NCBI RefSeq assembly: GCF_002002725.1
Contig: NZ_MUNW01000094.1
Span: forward strand, 1-39,569
Source of the DNA: Sinorhizobium sp. A49
GTDB lineage: Bacteria; Pseudomonadota; Alphaproteobacteria; Rhizobiales; Rhizobiaceae
Direction of reading: 5' to 3'
Length of the DNA: 39,569 nucleotides
Made by a program: the position numbers and the translations under genes. The first letter of the stretch is position 1; every line of letters begins with the position of its first letter. Positions 33,074 through 39,569 of the stretch are shown here, one piece after another. The notes below the pieces were generated by a model, which made no database searches, was not told where the DNA came from, and was given only the letters and a program-made list of their open reading frames with translations.

Positions 33074-33859
33074 TCACCTATCTTCCTTAAATGGATCGAC
33101 GCCGAGTTCTTTGAACAACGCCTCCGTCTTCGCCCGATCAGCCCGGCTCATGTGGCCGACCCCGGTCCTGATCGCCGAGCGCCAGGCCACTCCCCTCTCG
33201 CATGCCTCGTGCAATGCGTCCGACAGCTCATTGAGCCGATTGGCGACATTTAGTGCTTCGAACAGGAGACCGGCTTGCCTCAAGTCCTTGTCTCGTTTCG
33301 CGGAACCAAGCGTGTCAACGGCGTGGCGGCTGGCGACGATCAGCTTGTGGACCGCGTAGCGCTCCGGAGCTGGTACGATTACGCTGATGCCTGACTTGTG
33401 CAGCATGACGGCCCTGATCGGCTCATAGATCAGGAAGTCCAAGAACCTCAGGGGTTCTGCCGAGGCTCCACCAAGGGCGGGCATGTCGGCCGGTTTGTCC
33501 ATGTGGTCATCAGATCCCCTGTTTCCGGTCAGGAACTCGACCTTGTAGCCACTGCGATTGATGAAGCCGGTCACACGCGGTGACCCCGAGCGATGCATGA
33601 CCGGCCGGAATGTCGGATCGAGGCCCTTCAGGATATCGAGAATAGGTGGAAGGCTGTCCCCTACGTCGGCCGAGATCGCATAGTCCTGGGCGAAGTCCGC
33701 ATCTCCGGTCTGGAATGAGGCAGCAGGCAGACGGACACCAAGGTGTCCCGCGTAGGTCGAGAAGGCGACCGATCCAACGAGGCAGGCCCGCAGGCGGAAG
33801 ATTCCGGCATTGGCAAGAGCTTCGACGACATCACCGGTAAAACGATCCGGTTCCGGCAA
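33074..33859 (-). CDS. GSU2403-type nucleotidyltransferase-fold protein, 5'-truncated
   Basis: Frame of 261 codons from a TTG. It has the nucleotidyltransferase-fold motif CLVGSVAFSTY and the acidic DADFAQD typical of the GSU2403 family (PF12281-like), whose biological role is unknown. The coding character continues 28 codons upstream of the TTG (RQEDHLDYCLDDAKARRKF...), then ends in a stop at 33944-33946, exactly where a tRNA 3' fragment begins. Family members are longer at the N-terminus, so the first third appears deleted. Expression from the TTG is doubtful. Confidence 0.75.
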   Translation of the reverse strand: MPEPDRFTGDVVEALANAGIFRLRACLVGSVAFSTYAGHLGVRLPAASFQTGDADFAQDYAISADVGDSLPPILDILKGLDPTFRPVMHRSGSPRVTGFINRSGYKVEFLTGNRGSDDHMDKPADMPALGGASAEPLRFLDFLIYEPIRAVMLHKSGISVIVPAPERYAVHKLIVASRHAVDTLGSAKRDKDLRQAGLLFEALNVANRLNELSDALHEACERGVAWRSAIRTGVGHMSRADRAKTEALFKELGVDPFKEDR

Positions 33860-33942
33860 GCCAGCCTCACGAACGAGCGTCGAGACGAATTTGCGGCGAG
33901 CTTTGGCATCGTCGAGGCAGTAGTCGAGGTGGTCTTCCTGAC

Positions 33943-34001
33943 GTTAGAGCCGTCGGCTGAGACCTGATTGGTCGCAGGTTCGAGTCCTGCCGTGTCCACC
34001 A
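33943..34001 (+). pseudogene. tRNA 3'-end fragment (D-stem to CCA)
   Basis: Starts GTTAGAGCC, has a plausible anticodon stem-loop (GTCGG, CTGAGAC, CTGAT) and a perfect T-arm GCAGG-TTCGAGT-CCTGC, then CGTGTCCACCA including the encoded CCA. The 5' acceptor strand and most of the D-arm are missing. The middle part resembles tRNA-Asn, but the anticodon loop does not read GTT, so the identity is open. Such 3' halves are left as att sites when integrative elements recombine at tRNA genes. Confidence 0.7.
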
Positions 34002-34177
34002 GATTACTGAACCACTCGCAGTCGTGGCCAATCGGCGATGCCGCCGAGCGACACCTTGCGTCATTGGTTGACATATGAGGGGCAGTCCATAAGCTGGATA
34101 TACGCCTTTGAGATCGATACCGTTTTCCGGGAGATAATGATCATGCAGGTGCCCCTCAGACCACCACGGCCATTCGC

Positions 34178-35044
34178 ATGAGACGGTTTCTGCTGGTAAG
34201 CCTCGCCCTTTGCTTTTCGGCTTTGGCGACCGCCGCCGCAACGCTCGAAACCATTACGGAGCGTGGAACCGTGCGTATCGGTTACATCTCTGGTCAAGCG
34301 CCATTTTCCTCCGCCCAGCCAGGAACCGAGCCGGTGGGATATGCCATCGACCTGTGCCGCAAGATTGCTGACGAGATCGAACATCAATCTCCGCAACTGA
34401 AACGCGAGTTTGTCGAGATGACCCTCGCCGGCGGCTTCGATGCGGTTGAGAATGAAGATATCGATTTGCTTTGCGGTTCCATCACCGTGAACTTGAAGAG
34501 GCGGGAAATCGTCGATTTCTCACAACCGATCTTCCTCACCGGCGCGAGCGCGCTGCTGCGCAAGGATTCGCCCAGCTACCTGCAGGGGCTCTTCCGCACC
34601 GGACCGACCGTTCACACCGTCAGCGAGCGCGCTGCTACAAACGTGATCGGTATGCGCGCCAACACGACGACCGCAGGCACGCTTCGCGAGCAACTCGCAG
34701 TCCAGGAATCGACGACGAGAATTGCCGATTTCAACACGCATGAGGCTGGGCTCAGGGCGCTAGAGGACCGCCGGATCGATGCCTACATCGCCGATCAGGT
34801 TCTGCTCATCAACCTTGCCAAGCGGGCGCGCGATCCATCCTCGCTCGCGGTCGGAGATCGCCTGATCACGCATGAACCCTATGCGATCGCGTTGCGTCGC
34901 AACGACGCCGACTTCCGTCTATTGGCGGACCGCGCGCTGACAGACTTCTATCTGTCGGATGAGTTTCTGCCGCTGCTGGAGACCTATTTTGGAGGCGAAG
35001 CGCCGATGCTGCACGCGCAAATCATAATGCAACACGTGCCATAG
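34178..35044 (+). CDS. Amino-acid-type ABC transporter substrate-binding protein
   Basis: Periplasmic binding protein of 288 residues. The signal peptide MRRFLLVSLALCFSALATAAA is followed by the family-3 (PBP2) fold: TITERGTVRIGYISGQAPFS, VGYAIDLCRKIADEI, DLLCGSITVNLKRREIVDFSQPIF (two stretches), and a hinge and C-terminal DRRIDAYIADQVLL, DRLITHEPYAIALRRND. The conserved family-3 features suggest amino-acid or organic-acid binding. No permease or ATPase genes follow, so it is an orphan that may serve a distant transporter or act as a sensor-type protein. Confidence 0.88.
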   Translation: MRRFLLVSLALCFSALATAAATLETITERGTVRIGYISGQAPFSSAQPGTEPVGYAIDLCRKIADEIEHQSPQLKREFVEMTLAGGFDAVENEDIDLLCGSITVNLKRREIVDFSQPIFLTGASALLRKDSPSYLQGLFRTGPTVHTVSERAATNVIGMRANTTTAGTLREQLAVQESTTRIADFNTHEAGLRALEDRRIDAYIADQVLLINLAKRARDPSSLAVGDRLITHEPYAIALRRNDADFRLLADRALTDFYLSDEFLPLLETYFGGEAPMLHAQIIMQHVP

Positions 35045-35546
35045 TTCGTGTGCGGCGCGCGGATACCACGGCATTCGGAGAGTTTCCGGTACAACTTCGA
35101 ATCCAACGAGGCCATCAAAAAGGTCTCGCTCGTTCCGTGTGCGGTGGCCTACGTGTCGTCGAGGTGTGGTCACTGGAGTAATCGCCGGCTTTTACAGCTG
35201 TTTGCTATATACCGGATCAAACGGCGTTTGCGCCGCTGAAAGGTCACGGTCGGTCTCGACGTCGCTCCCGCGGACGTATCGCAAGCTGCACGGGAAGCAG
35301 CCTGCTTCCTCGCCGAGCTTCAGATTATCCGCAACGGCCCATCTTCGTGATTGGCAATGCCCGACTGATGAGCAGTTCCAGCCGATACATTATGCGACTG
35401 AGGGCATAACCCGACTCCGGGTCCAAGTCCGCTGTCCAAGCGGCTTCGAGCGCCTGTTATTCCACGAGCACCGTTTGATGCCTCAAGTCGGTGCCTTTGA
35501 TGACCATTGTACCTTGAGGAGATGGATCTTTTCTACCGGCTGTGCC
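35045..35546. other. Spacer of decayed sequence
   Basis: About 500 bases with no gene that I can support. It contains copy 5 of the recurring motif at 35375-35397. A short frame at about 35240-35340 reads protein-like (TVGLDVAPADVSQAAREAA) but is not assignable. Confidence 0.5.
35375..35397 (+). repeat. Recurring 23-bp motif, copy 5
   Basis: GTTCC, AGC, then CGATACATTATGCGA: an exact consensus match, in non-coding DNA. Confidence 0.8.
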
Positions 35547-35699
35547 TCAGGGTCTCAAAACTGTTGCGGTTAGATTAGGCAGGGCTTCGAACAGGTCGGC
35601 GACGAGACCGTAGTCGGCGACCTGGAAGATCGGCGCCTCCTCGTCCTTGTTGATGGCGACGATGACATTGTGCGATCTGGCCGTCCGGTTGTGCTGACT
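35547..35699 (-). pseudogene. Electron-transfer flavoprotein alpha subunit (EtfA/FixB), C-terminal fragment
   Basis: About 50 codons reading [20 protein letters not shown], then [20 protein letters not shown]: the unmistakable FAD-binding C-terminus of EtfA/FixB. The other roughly 270 residues are missing. Upstream codons ([11 protein letters not shown]) are unrelated, so the junction is near 35700. A dead remnant. Confidence 0.75.
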
Positions 35700-36088
35700 G
35701 ACTTTGATCTCGGCGAGTGTTCGCCGTCCAAGCAAAACATATCAAGGGACCGCTTCGCCCGCTCCGGCAGCGCCTCCATGCTTCTGCGGCCTTCACAGTT
35801 GCTCTTCCAACAGGTACCCGTCCTCGCGCGTGTGAATCGTTTGCGGCACGACCCACGAGGACAGGTCGCCGAGGGTAGATCATCCCGTGACGTTTCTGCC
35901 GCGAGCGCTTGGTGGACGGTAGGTCCGTACGATCCGAAATAGAGCGAGGTGAGGACCGGCGAAAGGCTTTGACGGCCCATGTATCATCCAACCCGCGGGT
36001 TGGCCTTTCGAGCCCATTGCCGGATCGACTGCCGTCTTGGCGAGAAGCCAGATGGATGCGTGTGGCGCTTCCTCTGTTCTCCGCAAGC

Positions 36089-36466
36089 TTAACGGCTGGC
36101 TGGCGCACGACCATAGAGCAGGAGCAGGAGCAGGAGCAGGAGTATGATCGTCACGCCGTAGATGATCTGGCGCCCGGCCTCTGGCATCTGCGTGACGGAG
36201 AGGATTGACTGCAGGAGTGTGATTAGGATGACGCCGGCGACAGTGCCGAGATAGGATCCCCGGCCGCCTAGGATCGAGGTTCCGCCAAGAACAACAGCCG
36301 CTATGGCAGGAAGCAGATAGGCATCGCCCATCGATTGCGAGGCCTTGAAAGCATAGCCTGCCAGCAGGACGCCGCCGAAGGCCGAGAGCCCGCCCGAGGC
36401 GGCGAAGGCAATCATCACGATGCGGCGGGTATTGATCTCGCCAAGCCGATATGTCCACCCGGTGTT
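36089..36466 (-). pseudogene. Sugar ABC transporter permease (RbsC-type), C-terminal fragment
   Basis: About 125 codons with family-typical IVMIAFAASGGLSAFGGVLL, MGDAYLLPAIAAVVLGGTSI and GGRGSYLGTVAGVILITLLQ. These form the last membrane segments of a ribose-type permease. The N-terminal 200 or so residues are absent; the frame is cut where IS6-like sequence begins. Near its end a GAGCAG hexamer array encodes a Leu run (ILLLLLLLLLYGR) that normal members lack. Confidence 0.75.
36116..36142. repeat. Short tandem repeat (GAGCAG) x 4.5
   Basis: Four perfect GAGCAG units plus GAG inside the permease fragment. In the minus-strand frame it encodes consecutive leucines. Likely a slippage-prone array in DNA no longer under selection. 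Confidence 0.8.
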
Positions 36467-36511
36467 GTCACATAAACGCGGCGTCAGGGAATTGGGCATA
36501 GAGACGGTGGG

Positions 36512-36703
36512 ATGAAGAGTCCTGCCGTTAGCTACAAGCGCCACCGTTTCCCGCGACAGATCATCTCGAATGCGGTCTGGCTGTATTTCAGGTTTCCGCT
36601 CAGCCTACGCCTTGTCGAGGAAATGCTATTGGAGCGCGGAATTGTCGTCTCGTATGAAACGATCCGGCGATGGTGTCGGAAATTCGGACCGGCCTACGCG
36701 AAC
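36512..36703 (+). pseudogene. IS6-family transposase, N-terminal fragment
   Basis: About 63 codons: YKRHRFPRQIISNAVWLYFR, then PLSLRLVEEMLLERGIVVSY and ETIRRWCRKFGPAYA, the N-terminal helix-turn-helix region of IS6-family transposases. The DDE catalytic core is missing. The frame then enters unrelated sequence. It lies between two truncated genes, consistent with IS-mediated deletion. Confidence 0.8.
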
Positions 36704-36712
36704 CCCACGCGG

Positions 36713-36928
36713 GTGCCGATACCATCATCAGCAGAGCCGCCAGGCTGAGGATGCCGCGGATATGGATTTCCGAGAAACCCAGGCGCTGGCCCATTACGGA
36801 AGGACGATAAGAAGAAAGGATTGCCCGGTGGTGAAAACCGCCAGGCATAGAAAGAGTGCCAATTGTGTCCTGGATGTCGGGGTTTCAAGGTCCAAGGCGG
36901 CCCCCGACGCTTTCTCTTGTTCTGTCAT
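36713..36928 (-). pseudogene. MFS transporter, N-terminal fragment with frameshift
   Basis: Starts MTEQEKASGAALDLETPTSR and reads into the first membrane helix (LALFLCLAVFTTGQSFLLIVLP), where a one-base loss puts the rest in another frame (VMGQRLGFSEIHIRGILSLA and on). It is cut off after the second helix by the IS6 fragment. Its ATG overlaps the Crp/Fnr gene stop in ATGA, so it was once co-transcribed with that regulator. Confidence 0.7.
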
Positions 36929-37614
36929 TCCGAACCGTCTCCTTCGGAGAACCGTCGTAGCGCCTGCGGGTTGGTAACGGTGACAGATCGATAAGTGTAG
37001 TTCACCCAACCGGCTGCAACGAAACGCTGCATTGCCATGTTGACCTGCTGCCGTGAAGCGTTCGCCATGATACCGAGGTCTGTTTGAGACAACGGGATAG
37101 GCATATCGCCGAGCCAGCTCGCCCGTTGAAGTACGGACGCGATTCTGCGTCCGACATCGCGTTTCTGCAAATCGTGAATAATCCGGAGAAGAACGTCTAC
37201 GGTGAATACGGTGTTCAGTGCGATCGCACGCGATACGCCAGGGTCACGTGCCGCCATCTGCTCCAGGGCGTCGAGCGGCACGTGCATCATCCAGGCGCTT
37301 CCAAGGGCCCTCAATTCGACCCTACGTGGTTGGCCGGTCAAAAACGGACCTTCGCCGGTCCATGCTCCTGGCATACCAAGGTGGATCAAGCGGGAGGCGG
37401 CGTCAGGCGGCGCCGAATTGATGGTAAGGGAGCCAGCGACAAGCCCATACATTCCGCCGACCGGATCACCATACCGGTAGATGATCTGATCAGGAGCGAA
37501 CCTCTGCATATGCGCGTGACGCAGCAGTTCCGTCCGGAAGGGCTCGGTCATATTCATGAGCCAAGGGCCTTGGCTCATGACCTCTTCTGCCTTTTCTCGC
37601 GTCAAATCCAACAT
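36925..37614 (-). CDS. Crp/Fnr-family transcriptional regulator
   Basis: Regulator of 229 residues. The N-terminal cyclic-nucleotide-binding-like beta-roll spans about 20-130 (FAPDQIIYRYGDPVGGMYGLVAG, WTGEGPFLTGQPR), followed by a dimer helix and a C-terminal helix-turn-helix (IPLSQTDLGIMANASRQQVN, residues about 174-195). It lacks the N-terminal Cys cluster of oxygen-sensing Fnr. Two matching palindromic sites lie 12 and 144 bases upstream, suggesting self-repression and control of the divergent outer-membrane gene. Its former partner, an MFS transporter, is truncated. Confidence 0.9.
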   Translation of the reverse strand: MLDLTREKAEEVMSQGPWLMNMTEPFRTELLRHAHMQRFAPDQIIYRYGDPVGGMYGLVAGSLTINSAPPDAASRLIHLGMPGAWTGEGPFLTGQPRRVELRALGSAWMMHVPLDALEQMAARDPGVSRAIALNTVFTVDVLLRIIHDLQKRDVGRRIASVLQRASWLGDMPIPLSQTDLGIMANASRQQVNMAMQRFVAAGWVNYTYRSVTVTNPQALRRFSEGDGSE

Positions 37615-37625
37615 GGTTCCTCCAC

Positions 37626-37644
37626 ATTGTCAAAATCCGGACAG
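37626..37644. promoter_or_regulatory. Operator-like site next to the crp/fnr-type gene
   Basis: Read on the minus strand it is CTGTCCGGATTTTGACAAT, an imperfect version of the palindrome at 37758-37783. It lies 12 bases upstream of the regulator's ATG, where bound protein would block expression. Confidence 0.45.
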
Positions 37645-37757
37645 AACGTCGTTCGCCAATCGAATACAATGCGGTCACGCATATGCACGCTCCTGTCACG
37701 GTCGCAAAAACAGCAACCGGGGATACTGGATTGATTACATACTAACCTAAAATTTCA

Positions 37758-37783
37758 CAGATTGTCCGGATTCGGACAATCTG
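37758..37783. promoter_or_regulatory. Perfect palindrome, candidate Crp/Fnr-type operator
   Basis: CAGATTGTCCG and CGGACAATCTG form 11-bp perfect arms around GATT. It is located in the divergent region, 126 bases before the outer-membrane gene and 144 bases before the regulator gene. A similar half-perfect site is at 37626. Confidence 0.55.
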
Positions 37784-37908
37784 GCGCCGCCGCATATGCA
37801 AAGAGTCGTCCCATCGGTGATGATTGGCAACGGTGGTTACACAGGTTGAAACTCTTCAATTGCGCCCGAACCGGATCGAGATTTGTATTTGATGGCAGGG
37901 ACCAGTCG

Positions 37909-38697
37909 ATGAAAGCCCATGTATTGGCGGTGGGGGTGTTGATCAGTGTTGTGGCGGATTCGCCCGCGAACGCTGCGGACCTTAAGCAGCCATTCATTGT
38001 CCCCGAAGCCAAACCGGCTTCGAGTGATGGCTGGACCTTTGCGGCGAGCCCTTATTTCTGGGGCGCCGGCATCTCCGGCGATGTCGGGCAGTTTGGTCTA
38101 CCCCCAGTTCATCTTGACTCCGATTTCGGCGACATTCTGAAGGATCTCGACTTCGGGTTCATGGCGGTTGGCGAAGCGCGTCACGATCGGTTCAGCGTCT
38201 TCGGCGACGTCATCTACACCAAGGTGTCGTCGGAGACGGCCACACCGCTGGGCATTGTCGCGGGACGGGTCGACGCCACGTCGGAGACATTCGCCGGACT
38301 TGTCGGTGCGGGATATGCCGTCTTCCAGGATGGCCGCAGCACCATCGACGTCGTGGCCGGCGCGCGCCTCTGGCACGCAAGCACGGAAATCTCCTTTTCC
38401 GGCGGCCTTCTGGACGGAGTTTCGGGCAGCGACGGCGCCACGTGGGTGGACGCCATGGCGGGGTTTCGCGGACGGTATTTCCTGACGGACAGCCTCTATC
38501 TCAGCGCCTGGAGCCTGGTCGGGGCCGGACAGGCGGACCTCGACTGGGATCTCGCCGCCGGCGTCGGCTACGAGTTCAACGACAAGATCTCGGCCGTGGC
38601 CGGCTATCGCGCACTCGGTGTCGACTACAGCAACGACGGTTTTGTCTTCGACGTGGTGCAGCAGGGGCCGGCCCTCGGCCTGGTCCTGCGCTTCTGA
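37909..38697 (+). CDS. Outer-membrane beta-barrel protein
   Basis: Protein of 262 residues. The signal peptide MKAHVLAVGVLISVVADSPANA is followed by alternating beta-strand patterns: WTFAASPYFWGAGISGDVG, FGFMAVGEARHDRFSVFGDVIY, VDAMAGFRGRYFLTDSLYLSAWS, LAAGVGYEFNDKISAVAGYR. It ends in ALGLVLRF with the terminal Phe used for outer-membrane assembly. ATG 37909 is chosen because the signal peptide starts there; the longer frame adds non-exported residues. Function is likely structural or small-molecule passage; no specific substrate can be named. It is probably controlled by the divergent Crp/Fnr regulator. Confidence 0.82.
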   Translation: MKAHVLAVGVLISVVADSPANAADLKQPFIVPEAKPASSDGWTFAASPYFWGAGISGDVGQFGLPPVHLDSDFGDILKDLDFGFMAVGEARHDRFSVFGDVIYTKVSSETATPLGIVAGRVDATSETFAGLVGAGYAVFQDGRSTIDVVAGARLWHASTEISFSGGLLDGVSGSDGATWVDAMAGFRGRYFLTDSLYLSAWSLVGAGQADLDWDLAAGVGYEFNDKISAVAGYRALGVDYSNDGFVFDVVQQGPALGLVLRF

Positions 38698-38749
38698 CCA
38701 TTTGTCGGCCAGCCGGCGTCTTTTATAAGTTCAACTTTGGAGAGCTTCC

Positions 38750-39445
38750 ATGTTTCTTGCTAGATTGTCTATTTCGGCGATCACCATCGCGGCGTTGCTC
38801 GCCGGTCATTCGGCTGCAGCCGAACCGGTCCTAGTCAACAGCGACAACTTCGTGCGTGCCGAGAGCGACCTTTACTTCTCCGGCATCGCCGCGAACGGTG
38901 GCTTTGCTAAATTCGACCATACACGGGAAATGGCGCCGCTCGACAAGCAGACAATCATTCGCCTGAACCGGGACACTCTTTATTCTTCCGCCGTGTTCGA
39001 TCTGGATGCGGGACCGGTTACGATCACCGTGCCGGATACCGGCAGCCGCTTCGTGTCCCTTCTTGTAATTGACGAGGACCACTATGCCCATGGCGTATAC
39101 TATGGGGCTGGTTCATACACCTTGACGCGCAAGGACATAGGTGCCCGCTATGTGGTGGCTGCCTTCCGTTTCTTTGCTGATCCCAACAACTCGGAAGACA
39201 TGAAGAAGGTTCATGCGCTTCAGGATGCGGTCACGGTCAAGCAGGTAGCAAAGGGGAGTTTCGAGATTCCCGAGTGGGACGCAAAGAGCCGGGACAAGAC
39301 CCGCCGCGCGCTGCAGGATCTCGGCGCGTTGCTCCCGGACACCGCGCAGATGTTCGGATCGCGTGACGAGGTAGATCCGGTCCGGCATCTGATTGGAGCG
39401 GCACTTGGATGGGGAGGAAACCCGGACAAGGAAGCGCTCTATTGA
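38750..39445 (+). CDS. DUF1254-domain exported protein, apparently lacking the DUF1214 half
   Basis: Protein of 231 residues with a signal peptide (LSISAITIAALLAGHSAAA). The DUF1254 features are VLVNSDNFVRAESDLYFSG, IIRLNRDTLYSSAVFDLDAG and FVSLLVIDEDHYAHGVYYG. It ends GWGGNPDKEALY. In related proteins that sequence usually continues into a DUF1214 domain. The bases after the stop do not resume it in any frame I checked, so the C-terminus may have been replaced or lost. GGAGAG lies upstream of the ATG. It follows the outer-membrane gene by 52 bases, likely on one transcript. Function unknown. Confidence 0.78.
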   Translation: MFLARLSISAITIAALLAGHSAAAEPVLVNSDNFVRAESDLYFSGIAANGGFAKFDHTREMAPLDKQTIIRLNRDTLYSSAVFDLDAGPVTITVPDTGSRFVSLLVIDEDHYAHGVYYGAGSYTLTRKDIGARYVVAAFRFFADPNNSEDMKKVHALQDAVTVKQVAKGSFEIPEWDAKSRDKTRRALQDLGALLPDTAQMFGSRDEVDPVRHLIGAALGWGGNPDKEALY

Positions 39446-39569
39446 CCTGCCACGGAACTTTCACCCAGCAGCGACTAGAGCCCCGGCGGTTCTGAATACG
39501 CCAAGTGGCGCGGTGTGAGCAACCGGCGGAAACGCGAAGCTTTCATCTTGTGCAGCGTTGGAGCCGGCA

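Noticed and set aside
1-39569. CRISPR array or rRNA genes
   Set aside because: No regularly spaced identical repeats with unique spacers, and no rRNA-like sequence was seen. The five-copy 23-bp motif is irregularly spaced.

Overview
The window looks like a replicon of a Rhizobiaceae-type alphaproteobacterium (Ensifer/Sinorhizobium, Rhizobium or Agrobacterium relatives). The basis is the high GC content, the kbl-tdh pair, rhizobial-type IS66 and IS6 pieces, a cyclase-TolB-TPR protein of the kind abundant in rhizobia, and a carboxymuconolactone-decarboxylase gene pair of the type first named from Agrobacterium vitis. The genus is inferred, not proven.

Region 1 (1-10170, all minus strand) is an ordered catabolic block. 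Transcription runs from a Tat-exported binding protein through two permeases and an ATPase (polyamine/opine-type ABC importer), a flavin monooxygenase, two AhpD/CMD-fold proteins, an XRE-cupin regulator and an octopine/nopaline-dehydrogenase-like oxidoreductase, then kbl and the start of tdh (threonine to glycine plus acetyl-CoA). Most junctions overlap by 1-4 bases. A strong hairpin between the binding-protein gene and the permeases probably lowers permease expression. The layout suggests import and oxidation of an opine-like or substituted amine, with threonine or glycine metabolism downstream.

Region 2 (10171-20680) is accessory DNA: a secreted esterase, a Fic protein with near-repeats at its start, an adenylate/guanylate cyclase, a truncated IS66 fused to an XRE gene remnant, a TacA-TacT toxin-antitoxin pair behind a perfect 20-bp inverted repeat, and an orphan membrane protein. 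Long stretches without clear genes carry tRNA-T-arm-like fragments and a recurring 23-bp motif.

Region 3 (20680-31932) is the most interesting part. Two operons diverge from about 26.8 kb. Leftward are a response regulator, a sensor kinase with an acidic periplasmic insert, a P1B-type metal ATPase with a TPC motif and a two-domain ArsA ATPase. Rightward are a small PepSY protein, an Asp-rich secreted protein, a DUF2271 protein with a flavinylation-like TGAS motif, a membrane PepSY-flavodoxin-FNR reductase, an ApbE flavin transferase and a VIT/CCC1 iron/manganese transporter. I read this as a metal-responsive system that passes cytosolic NAD(P)H electrons through the membrane to a covalently flavinylated periplasmic protein, coupled to metal export or storage. 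An 18/20-matching direct repeat lies just outside each end of this region, so it may have arrived as a unit.

Region 4 (31933-39569) holds a HicA-HicB pair, a nucleotidyltransferase cut at its 5' end by a tRNA 3'-end fragment, a solute-binding protein, a graveyard of gene fragments (etfA, sugar permease, IS6 transposase, MFS transporter), a Crp/Fnr regulator with two matching operator-like palindromes, an outer-membrane barrel and a DUF1254 protein that appears to lack its C-terminal half.
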